Of a stretch of DNA of 64,000 nt, positions 7,451 to 14,909 are shown piece after piece. The stretch lies in assembly GCF_040151475.1 (NCBI RefSeq), contig NZ_JBDKWG010000151.1:62001-126000 (forward strand), read 5' to 3'. The notes under the pieces were generated by a model, which was not told the DNA's origin, did no database searches, and saw nothing but the letters and a program-made list of their open reading frames with translations. How positions within the stretch are numbered: the stretch's first letter is position 1; every line of letters begins with the position of its first letter. Source of the stretch: CAXBNB01 sp040151475. GTDB lineage: Bacteria; Bacteroidota; Bacteroidia; Cytophagales; Cyclobacteriaceae. A program made the translations under genes and the position numbers.

Positions 7451-9907
7451 GTGAATAATTCCGCAAAGTATTTTCTGATATTGAGTTTGTTTTTTTTAAC
7501 AAATGCAAATCTCTGCGCACAGAAAAAAGAACTCTTGTCAGATACAACTTTTGACACTTTTGCTAACAAATACTCTTCAGAATTTTTCAAGAAAAACTAC
7601 CATGTCTATACTCTGGAGCATTTCATGGACAACTACTATTCTAATGGACATTACCAGATAGAAACTACGGGAACCTACTCTCAGCCTGATCAATATGTTT
7701 TTTCCCTGACAGGTTATTCCTATAAATGGAATAAATTTTATTATGATGATATTCGAATCAACGGCCTGTCTTTTCCGGGAGCCTCGCTGCACAAACCTAT
7801 GTTGCTTGACAGGAATCTGAAAATAGACCCAATCAATTCAAGAATCGACTTTTCTACTTCTTCAAATAATGATATTTATGTTTACGGTCAATGGAACAAT
7901 GGATCTTTTGGAGATATGGTACCCTGGACAGATGCCTACAGCCACCTGATGCACGGTCATGGATCCGGGCCTGAAAAAGCATGGAAGCCAATACCAGAAC
8001 GAAAGAAAACACGAAATGCAGGACTTGTATATTTTTCTTTTCCTTCAGAAAAACACAATAGCTATGGTTATGTTACCCTTGGAAGAAGAATGATCACTAA
8101 TTTCAATTACATAGAAATGGATGACTATTATAGTGAAGACTATTTTCAGTTCCACTATCACGGAGATATCAATTTGAAAAATAAAAAACTTGACTACCTC
8201 ATTACTTATAACCAGCGAGATAATTTGAATGCTGAATATTATTTCGGTCGTGATGAAACCGCCTCCCTGAACAACCTTAATTTTTCCCTTTATGCCCAAA
8301 AAATGGTGTTGGGAAATGGTGACAATCCACTCTTCTACAATGCCGGACTAAATGTTTCCTATAAAGACATTATCAAAAACGATTTGAATTTTACCAGAAA
8401 TGTGATCGATCAGGACGGGGAAAGTCTCGAACCATTCTACTCAGATGGTAAATCGACAGATTTTATTCTAAGTGCAAATGGAAGGAAAAAACTAACCGAT
8501 GACCTCAATTTTGTATTTGATACTTACAATGGTTTGATTTCATTTTCGCCACATAACAATGAGTACAGAAACTACATGTATTTCGAAAACAATTTAACTC
8601 CGTTTCATTCGCTCTACATTACCGAGTGGAAATCTGAAGCCTTCTCTACTGGTATGCTCGAAAATACCTTTGGGTTAGACTATTTGAAATCTACATCAAA
8701 CGATCGCTTTTCAGTTAACTTAAAAGGAAACCTGACTTTTGATGGAATCTATTTTAGCCCCAAATCAATTGCCAGTGTTAATTATGAATTGGGGCTAAAC
8801 ATGACGAAAAAACTGGGAAACAGACTAACATCAACACTCGATATTGGCAAGAGACGAGTGCCGTATGAGTACGAACAGGTGAAGTTTTTATCAGACAAAT
8901 ACCAATCCGGAGAATCGTATTATTGGAACGACACAAACAATAACAGGAAGTTTGAAACAAGTGAAAAGGGGGCACTATATACCACAACTGGTGGCAAGTA
9001 CCATGCTGCCTCAAGTGAATTAAAACAACCTGAAATTTACTATTTGGACTATGGCAACAAATGGAAAATGGGCAGAAAGTGGGAACTTACATTCCTAGCC
9101 CAATACAGAAAATTTGCCAATCAATGGACAGTGGAATACTCTACTGAAGCTGATAACTTAGGGTATTTCCAAACCAATTCAGAAAGTCAGGATGTTTTTT
9201 ACTTTGATGGGGCAAAACCAATGAATTACAATGTCGTTCCATTTAATCAGGAGCTATTTGAACAATTAGCTGAGAAAAAACCAGGCTGGTTGTTCAATTC
9301 ACCTTTTTATGGTGGTGTTACATTGAATCTGGAAAAGAAAACCAAAAACACTTACTTCTACATTTCGGCTACCGCTTATGAGGTGGTTGGGCTTTCGGCT
9401 ATGGGAAATGGTGTTCGTACTAACAACTTAAGTGTACTTTCCGAGTCACTCGCCAACCCAAACACATACATCAATGGTCTGGGAAGACTAGACTCTGATC
9501 GTGCTTATATTGTCAGAATCTATTACCATCAAAACATCAGCAAGAATTGGAAACTTGGGTTTCAGGTAAAGTACAAAGACGGGCAGCCTGTCAACCGAAA
9601 TGTATTTGATCTATCCTCTAACGCCAATGGCAATCAATTTACTTTCTGGAATATTGATACCAAAGGCATCAATCCATTTACCGGACAGTTTGGAGTAAGA
9701 GAGGGCGGATTCTGGAACTACGAGTTGAGGTTTCAGCATACTTTCAGTCTTATAGGCAAGCAGGTAACTGCTGATTTGAATATTTACAATATAATGGATG
9801 TAGCCACACCACTGAACAACTATAACTTCCCGGAACCAGACAATCAATATGCACTTGACCTACAAATCCCGAGAGGTTTTTTACTTTCCTTGAAATACCC
9901 TTTTTAG
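7451..9907 (+). CDS. TonB-dependent-receptor-like outer-membrane beta-barrel, GTG start
   Basis: An 818-residue protein. The GTG is used because an in-frame TAA sits immediately before it and the next 24 residues form a signal peptide (hydrophobic core FLILSLFFL, cleavage after NLCAQ). The mature protein is rich in aromatic residues and alternating strands (YYSEDYFQFHYHGD, FYNAGLNVSYKD). It ends FLLSLKYPF, with the terminal Phe typical of outer-membrane barrels. The C-terminal third resembles the TonB-receptor barrel (VRIYYHQNISKNWKLGFQVK, NIYNIMDVATPLN). There is no carboxypeptidase-like domain and no recognisable plug or TonB box at the N-terminus. It may be a non-canonical porin or receptor. 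It is a single gene, convergent with yidD. Confidence 0.75.
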   Translation: MNNSAKYFLILSLFFLTNANLCAQKKELLSDTTFDTFANKYSSEFFKKNYHVYTLEHFMDNYYSNGHYQIETTGTYSQPDQYVFSLTGYSYKWNKFYYDDIRINGLSFPGASLHKPMLLDRNLKIDPINSRIDFSTSSNNDIYVYGQWNNGSFGDMVPWTDAYSHLMHGHGSGPEKAWKPIPERKKTRNAGLVYFSFPSEKHNSYGYVTLGRRMITNFNYIEMDDYYSEDYFQFHYHGDINLKNKKLDYLITYNQRDNLNAEYYFGRDETASLNNLNFSLYAQKMVLGNGDNPLFYNAGLNVSYKDIIKNDLNFTRNVIDQDGESLEPFYSDGKSTDFILSANGRKKLTDDLNFVFDTYNGLISFSPHNNEYRNYMYFENNLTPFHSLYITEWKSEAFSTGMLENTFGLDYLKSTSNDRFSVNLKGNLTFDGIYFSPKSIASVNYELGLNMTKKLGNRLTSTLDIGKRRVPYEYEQVKFLSDKYQSGESYYWNDTNNNRKFETSEKGALYTTTGGKYHAASSELKQPEIYYLDYGNKWKMGRKWELTFLAQYRKFANQWTVEYSTEADNLGYFQTNSESQDVFYFDGAKPMNYNVVPFNQELFEQLAEKKPGWLFNSPFYGGVTLNLEKKTKNTYFYISATAYEVVGLSAMGNGVRTNNLSVLSESLANPNTYINGLGRLDSDRAYIVRIYYHQNISKNWKLGFQVKYKDGQPVNRNVFDLSSNANGNQFTFWNIDTKGINPFTGQFGVREGGFWNYELRFQHTFSLIGKQVTADLNIYNIMDVATPLNNYNFPEPDNQYALDLQIPRGFLLSLKYPF

Positions 9908-9918
9908 TGAAGTGAAAG

Positions 9919-10137
9919 TTATGGTACAGGATCATAACCACTTCCACCCCACGGATGACATTTGGCAATCCTCTTTACGGCAAGTAAAAAACCTTTTGTT
10001 ATACCATGTTTGATGATGGCATCTTTGGCATAGTGTGAGCACGTAGGACTAAAACGACAGGAAGACGGGAACAACGGAGAAATACTGTACTGATAAAAAA
10101 GTATGGGCAGTATAAATATTTTTCTCAGGATTTTCAC
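9919..10137 (-). CDS. yidD: Membrane protein insertion efficiency factor YidD
   Basis: A 72-residue protein of the usual YidD length. It shows the family hallmarks: a short hydrophobic N-terminus, the YQYSISPLFPSSCRFSPTCS stretch with its two conserved cysteines, and a C-terminal KCHPWGGSGYDPVP. YidD helps YidC insert proteins into the inner membrane. It is usually found beside rpmH-rnpA-yidC, but here it stands alone, which is common in Bacteroidota. It is convergent with the barrel gene, 11 bases apart. Confidence 0.95.
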   Translation of the reverse strand: MKILRKIFILPILFYQYSISPLFPSSCRFSPTCSHYAKDAIIKHGITKGFLLAVKRIAKCHPWGGSGYDPVP

Positions 10138-10275
10138 GTCTTTGTAATAACAGCTACAAAATAATGAAGTTCAAATCAAAGTACCTTTACATTTAGAAAA
10201 AAACGAGTACCATTTGAATTGACTAAATGAAATGATAAGATTGCAGTTGAATCCAGAGCGTAGCGGCAACCATAT

Positions 10276-11163
10276 ATGAAAATATTCAATTTTCTCATTA
10301 TCAATTTCCTCAAAGCCCTCTCCTACATTCCATTAAATGTGCTCTACATATTCTCTAATGGCTTTTATTACCTACTCTATTATATCATAAGGTATCGCAA
10401 AAAAGTAGTCTTTGACAACTTAAGAAATTCTTTTCCTGAAAAAACTGAAACAGAAATTCAATCTATTGCTAAGGGGTTTTACCGACATTTTGCAGATATG
10501 ATTTTTGAAATTGTGAAATCTCATTCCATGGACGTGGAAGCTTTCAAAAAACATGTAACATTTAAAAATATAGAGGAGATCAACAAAGTATATGACGAAG
10601 GAAAGAGTATCATTCTGTTGACCACCCACTATGGCAATTGGGAATGGTGGGTATATGCACCATACTTTCTCAAACACAAGCTTCTTATTGTATATCTGCC
10701 TCTGGACAATAAATTGTTTGATAGGTATATGAACAATCTCAGAACAAAGTTCGGTGGCATCATGCTTCCATTAAAAGACACCTTTAGAACAGTACTGGAT
10801 CACCACCAGCGCAAAGAACAAACCCTGACCTGGATATGTGCAGATCAAACCGCCAGATGGAACAATAAATTTTGGGTGAATTTTCTTAATCAGGAAACTT
10901 CATTTTTCACTGGTGGAGAAAGAATTGCCAATAAAACAAACCAGGCTGTTTACTTTCTGGATGTACAAAAAGAAAACCGTGGAAAATACAGCTTGGAATT
11001 TAAAGAGTACTCAAGCGATCCCAAGAGTCTTGGAGAACATTTAATTTCCATCGACTATGCCAAAGATTTGGAAAAGCTGATCATGAAAAAGCCCGACTAC
11101 TGGCTTTGGTCTCACAAAAGATGGAAGCACAAAAGACCCGAAGGTATGGAGGTTTTGGGGTAA
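10276..11163 (+). CDS. LpxL/HtrB-family lysophospholipid (lipid A) acyltransferase
   Basis: A 295-residue protein with an N-terminal membrane anchor (about 1-40). The acyltransferase signature is the H(x4)E motif in LLTTHYGNWEWW (His near 117), followed by TWICADQTARWNN, FFTGGERIANKT and a C-terminal DYWLWSHKRWKHKRP, all typical of the LpxL/LpxM family. The likely role is adding a secondary acyl chain to lipid A at the inner membrane. It is a single gene; 138 bases upstream hold only its promoter region. The next feature downstream is the repeat array before satD. Confidence 0.9.
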   Translation: MKIFNFLIINFLKALSYIPLNVLYIFSNGFYYLLYYIIRYRKKVVFDNLRNSFPEKTETEIQSIAKGFYRHFADMIFEIVKSHSMDVEAFKKHVTFKNIEEINKVYDEGKSIILLTTHYGNWEWWVYAPYFLKHKLLIVYLPLDNKLFDRYMNNLRTKFGGIMLPLKDTFRTVLDHHQRKEQTLTWICADQTARWNNKFWVNFLNQETSFFTGGERIANKTNQAVYFLDVQKENRGKYSLEFKEYSSDPKSLGEHLISIDYAKDLEKLIMKKPDYWLWSHKRWKHKRPEGMEVLG

Positions 11164-11227
11164 AAATCAGTCTCAGAAATTGATGAGTCAAATTAAAGTA
11201 CAAAAAGCTACAAAGCAGGTTTTATTG

Positions 11228-11305
11228 ATTATCGGCTGTAGAACCGATAATACTAAATATCGGCTATAGAACCGATATTCTTGTTTATCGGCTATAGAAC
11301 CGATA
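11228..11305. repeat. Three inverted repeats in exact 28-bp phase (candidate operator array)
   Basis: Three near-identical stem sequences: copy 1 at 11228-11251 (8-bp arms ATTATCGG/CCGATAAT), copy 2 at 11256-11279 (8-bp arms AATATCGG/CCGATATT) and copy 3 at 11286-11305 (6-bp arms TATCGG/CCGATA). The 8-base centres are CTGTAGAA, CTATAGAA and CTATAGAA at 11236, 11264 and 11292, so the period is exactly 28 bp. Outside the TATCGG-centre-CCGATA core the flanks diverge yet keep pairing, which argues for selection on symmetry. Copy 3 lies between the -33 and -7 elements of the downstream promoter. The most likely binder is the SatD protein, which ends in a helix-turn-helix. Confidence 0.85.
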
Positions 11306-11311
11306 TATTTG
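11281..11311 (+). promoter_or_regulatory. Bacteroidota-type promoter of the satD operon
   Basis: TTG at 11281-11283 and TATATTTG at 11304-11311 match the Bacteroidota -33 (TTG) and -7 (TAnnTTTG) elements, with 20 bases between them. The start codon at 11329 leaves a short leader of roughly 10 bases. The third inverted repeat fills the spacer and overlaps the first two bases of the -7 element, so a bound protein would block RNA polymerase. Confidence 0.65.
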
Positions 11312-11328
11312 GAAAAAGAATAAATCCA

Positions 11329-11928
11329 ATGACTGCAGTAATCACAGGAGATGTCATTAATTCAAGGATGGAAAAAGCTTCAGAATGGCTTCCATTGCTC
11401 AAAGGCGTACTCAATCAATACGGCTCTACACCCTCACAATGGGAGATTTTCAGAGGAGATAGTTTCCAACTTGAGCTCGAACCTGAAGAAGCACTAAGAG
11501 CCGCCATGCACATCAAAACAGGTGTGAAGCAGGCAACACATCTGGATGTCCGCATAGCCATTGGTATAGGCGAAAAAACACATCAGGCAAAAAAAATTAC
11601 AGAGTCGAATGGATCGGCATTTGTTCATTCCGGAGAATGCTTTGAAACCCTCAAAAAACAAACACTGGCTATAAAATCTCCAAACCCGGAATTGGACGAA
11701 ACAATCAATCTCTTATTGGCACTGGCCTTGCTCACTATGAACAACTGGAGTACCGTTACTTCGCTGGCAGTGAAAACGGCTCTGGAAAACCCACAGAAAA
11801 ACCAAAAAGAACTTGCTGCATTACTGAGTAAGTCACAGAGCAATATCAGCGAAACATTGAAAAGAGCTGGATTTGAAGAGATAACCCGACTGGAAGAAAA
11901 ATACAGAACTTTAATCAAAAGGTTATGA
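11329..11928 (+). CDS. SatD-family protein: cyclase-like fold plus C-terminal HTH
   Basis: A 199-residue protein. The ATG at 11329 is chosen over an upstream in-frame TTG at 11281, which would put the operator array inside the gene. The N-terminal part (1-120) reads like a class III nucleotidyl-cyclase or GGDEF-type fold: ITGDVINSR (Asp8), FRGDSFQLEL (Asp44), PEEALRAAMHIK, DVRIAIGIGE and NGSAFVHSGECFE fall in the order of cyclase metal-site and core motifs. This is inference; catalysis is unproven. The C-terminal part (about 135-199) has a winged-helix type HTH (KELAALLSKSQSNISETLKR). It overlaps the DUF3307 gene by ATGA. It is probably autoregulatory through the triple repeat. Confidence 0.8.
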   Translation: MTAVITGDVINSRMEKASEWLPLLKGVLNQYGSTPSQWEIFRGDSFQLELEPEEALRAAMHIKTGVKQATHLDVRIAIGIGEKTHQAKKITESNGSAFVHSGECFETLKKQTLAIKSPNPELDETINLLLALALLTMNNWSTVTSLAVKTALENPQKNQKELAALLSKSQSNISETLKRAGFEEITRLEEKYRTLIKRL

Positions 11929-12647
11929 TCCTACTCAGTCTGAAACTAATACTGGCGCATATAATTGGTGATTTTGTATTTCAACCCAACCAGTGGGTAA
12001 AAGACAAAGAACTCAAAAAACAAAAGTCACCATACCTGTATGCACATCTGTTGATACATACCGTAGCACTATGCATTGTACTACAGTTTGATACTGCATA
12101 CTGGGGTGCAGTAGTTGCCATTGTCATTTCCCATTTTGTGATCGATCTGATCAAACTCTACCTAAATACCAGAGAACGGGCCAGAATACTCTTTTTTGCA
12201 GACCAGATGGCTCACCTTTTGGTCATAGTTGTGGTGGTGTGTATCTATGAATCAGACTCATTATCCACTATCAACTTCTACGAGCCGCAAATATTTTTAT
12301 TAGCCACCGCTATTTTACTCGTAAGTGTGGTATCTGCTATTGTGATGAAAGTAATCATGACCAAATGGAACCTGGAAGAAGATGCTCATGGCGATTCATT
12401 GACAAATGCAGGCAAATATATTGGAATGTTGGAGCGGTTATTTGTGTTTGTATTCATCCTCCTAAACCAATGGCAAGCCATAGGGTTTCTCATAGCAGCC
12501 AAATCTGTCTTCCGGTTTGGTGACCTCTCAAGAGCCAAAGACAGAAAACTCACCGAATACATACTGATAGGCACATTGATGAGTTTTGGGCTGGCAATAA
12601 TTATAGGGCTTGGATATCAATATACTAAGGTATTTCTGGCTAAATGA
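11925..12647 (+). CDS. DUF3307 integral membrane protein
   Basis: A 240-residue membrane protein with the DUF3307 N-terminus (LILAHIIGDFVFQPNQWV, then a His-rich YAHLLIHTVALCIV) and about six hydrophobic segments. Conserved polar residues (D15, H41, H45) inside or next to membrane segments are typical of the family and could bind a metal or ligand. Function is unknown. Its start overlaps the SatD stop (ATGA), so translation is likely coupled. SatD and DUF3307 genes often sit together in Bacteroidota, which suggests that SatD controls or partners this membrane protein. Confidence 0.85.
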   Translation: MILLSLKLILAHIIGDFVFQPNQWVKDKELKKQKSPYLYAHLLIHTVALCIVLQFDTAYWGAVVAIVISHFVIDLIKLYLNTRERARILFFADQMAHLLVIVVVVCIYESDSLSTINFYEPQIFLLATAILLVSVVSAIVMKVIMTKWNLEEDAHGDSLTNAGKYIGMLERLFVFVFILLNQWQAIGFLIAAKSVFRFGDLSRAKDRKLTEYILIGTLMSFGLAIIIGLGYQYTKVFLAK

Positions 12648-12719
12648 TTTAAACCCGATGAAGGCAACACACAATAAAAAGGAACGTACAACACTAGTTT
12701 ACAAAGTAGAACCTAAAAA

Positions 12720-13153
12720 ATGAAACAAATAAAAACTGAGATTTTGATAGATGCAGCCCCTGAAAAGGTTTGGTCTGTCCTTACAGATTTTGAAAATCAA
12801 ACTAAAGGAATCCATTTATCAAATCCATCTCAGGTGAAAAGAAAGCAGGCACAGCATTGAAAGTATTTATTCAGCCTCCGAATGGAAATGGCATGACATT
12901 TAAACCAGTTGTACTCACCTTTTTAGAAAACAAAGAATTTAGATGGAAAGGAAAATTGGGTATTAGTGGTATTTTCGATGGAGAGCATTATTTTCAATTG
13001 ACAGATCTTGGGAATAATCAAACAAAATTCATACATGGGGAACAATTCAGTGGACTCTTAATACCCTTGATGGGAAAAACACTGGACAAAGCAAAAGAAG
13101 GTTTTGAACTGATGAACCTGGCACTGAAGGCTGAATGTGAGACCAAAGTGTAG
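12720..13153 (+). pseudogene. SRPBCC-domain (Bet v 1-like) protein, frameshifted
   Basis: ATG at 12720 opens KTEILIDAAPEKVWSVLTDF, the standard SRPBCC opening, but the frame stops soon after. The sense continues in another frame as NPFIKSISGEKKAGTALKV and onward to 13153 (FLENKEFRWKGKLG, GEHYFQL, FIHGEQFSG). Inserting one T at about 12806, giving AAATGGAAT and hence KWNPFI, restores an intact protein of about 144 residues. The family binds hydrophobic ligands in a START-like cavity, and this type is often annotated as a polyketide cyclase-like or toxin-antitoxin-like protein. Mutation or sequencing indel cannot be told apart here. Confidence 0.8.
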
Positions 13154-13429
13154 ATTCTTATTAGAGTTGTGAGTTGCAAATCAGTGCCAACAGATGGCAT
13201 TACAAAAAAACCAACTATCCTGGTTACAAACAAAGGCTATTGCAGACAAAAAACATGAGACAGATGGATATTTCTCTCATTAAAACCTAATCAGAGAGCT
13301 TTATAATCACGGTTAAACTTTCACCGATCCTCTTCAGAATTGTGTGTATCCGTATGAGATCACCACTGACCAACATAGTATTTTTTATAAACTTCCTCCT
13401 TGAGCATTCTCTTGTTCATAATATATTCT

Positions 13430-14884
13430 TTAAGCCAAAATACCCTTAACCACCTTTCCATGCACATCTGTGAGTCTAAACCTTCTTCCTTGATATTTAA
13501 AGGTAAGCCTTTCATGGTCTATTCCCAGCAAATGCATCATAGTTGCCTGAAAATCATGCACGTGTACAGGGTTTTCTATCACGTTGTAACCAAACTCATC
13601 TGTTTGCCCATATACCATTCCCGGCTTTACTCCTGCCCCAGCCATCCACATGCTAAAACATCCCGGATGATGGTCTCTGCCATAATTGGTTTTCGTTAAT
13701 TGTCCCTGAGAAAAACTGGTACGCCCAAATTCTCCTCCCCATACTACCAACGTATCTTCCAGCAACCCTCTTTGCTTTAAATCTTTAATCAAAGCGGCTG
13801 TTGCCTGATCTGTGTCCTGAGCCTGCCTTTTTATTCCAGAAGGCAAACCGCCATGCTGATCCCAACCCGTATGGTACAGCTGTATAAATTTAACATCTTT
13901 CTCTGCCAGTTTTCTAGCGAGCAAACAATTGGCTGCATACGTACCTGGTTTCTTTGCATCTTCCCCATACATTTCATAGATATGATCCGGTTCTCCGGAC
14001 ACATCTACAGCATCCGGTACAGAAGTTTGCATTCTGAAAGCCATTTCATACTGATTGATATTTGACTCTATTTCCGGATCACCCCACAAACCAAGTTGAT
14101 GCTCATTCATTTTTTTGATATAGTCCAATGCACGCCTTCTGTCCTCTTTGTGAATGCCATAGGGATTGTTGAGGTACAGAACAGGATCAGCACCTGATCT
14201 AAACTGCACTCCCTGATGATGGGATGGTAAAAAACCATTGCCCCAAGATTGAGAATTGAGAGGTTGAGCCCCTCCTCCCTGAGAAACCATCACCACAAAG
14301 TTTGGAAGGTTTTCATTGTCAGACCCAAGCCCATAACTCAACCATGAACCTATGGATGGTCTGCCACTTAGTTGCGATCCTGTTTGCATAAACATGACGG
14401 CTGGCTCATGATTAATGGCTTCTGTGTACATGGATTTCACAATACACAACTCATCTACTATTTTGGCTGTATGGGGGAATATCTCGCTTACCCAAGCACC
14501 GGATTGCCCATATTGCTTAAAATCATATATGGATCTGACCAAGGGAAAAGTAGATTGGCTTGCCACCATTCCAGAGTTTCGTTGACTGCCTCTAACTGAA
14601 TCCGGGATTTCCTGTCCATGCCATTTATTCAAAGAAGGCTTATAATCAAAGGTTTCCAACTGAGAAGGGCCACCACTTTGAAACAGGTAAATGACTCTTT
14701 TCGCTTTGGCTGGTATATGTCCTAAACCCAATACACCATTTTTTGTATCCAATCTGGCATTTCCCAATGTCTCCAAAGGATTAATCAAGTTTGACAAAGC
14801 GATTGAACCCAGTCCCATAGCCGTTTTTTTCAGGAAGTCCCGTCGTGTTTCCTGTTGAATTATTTTATTGAAATATTGATCCAT
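13430..14884 (-). CDS. DUF1501-family secreted protein (sulfatase-like fold)
   Basis: A 484-residue protein taken from the ATG at 14884, which opens MDQYFNK and then a Tat-like signal ETRRDFLKKTAMGLGSIALS. A longer frame to 14932 would overlap the upstream gene. Family landmarks include IYLFQSGGPSQLETFDYKP, QLSGRPSIGSWLSYGLGS, LYHTGWDQHGG and VVWGGEFGRTSFSQG, followed by GRDHHPGCFSMWMAG. DUF1501 proteins share the alkaline-phosphatase/sulfatase-type fold, though the reaction is unknown. It lies 25 bases after the PSD1 gene; the two form the pairing seen throughout Planctomycetes and several Cytophagales, where they are thought to act on extracytoplasmic substrates. Confidence 0.88.
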   Translation of the reverse strand: MDQYFNKIIQQETRRDFLKKTAMGLGSIALSNLINPLETLGNARLDTKNGVLGLGHIPAKAKRVIYLFQSGGPSQLETFDYKPSLNKWHGQEIPDSVRGSQRNSGMVASQSTFPLVRSIYDFKQYGQSGAWVSEIFPHTAKIVDELCIVKSMYTEAINHEPAVMFMQTGSQLSGRPSIGSWLSYGLGSDNENLPNFVVMVSQGGGAQPLNSQSWGNGFLPSHHQGVQFRSGADPVLYLNNPYGIHKEDRRRALDYIKKMNEHQLGLWGDPEIESNINQYEMAFRMQTSVPDAVDVSGEPDHIYEMYGEDAKKPGTYAANCLLARKLAEKDVKFIQLYHTGWDQHGGLPSGIKRQAQDTDQATAALIKDLKQRGLLEDTLVVWGGEFGRTSFSQGQLTKTNYGRDHHPGCFSMWMAGAGVKPGMVYGQTDEFGYNVIENPVHVHDFQATMMHLLGIDHERLTFKYQGRRFRLTDVHGKVVKGILA

Positions 14885-14909
14885 ACATCTGTTTTCTATA
14901 GATAAACAA

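Noticed and set aside
11281..11328. Upstream TTG start for the SatD-family gene
   Set aside because: It lies at the -33 element and would place the third operator repeat inside the gene; ATG 11329 starts exactly at the conserved domain.
13154..13429. Possible 29-codon minus-strand frame at 13287-13376 and remnants around it
   Set aside because: The peptide (MLVSGDLIRIH...) has no recognisable family and the gap has no ribosome-binding or promoter support; I see nothing else in this 276-base gap.
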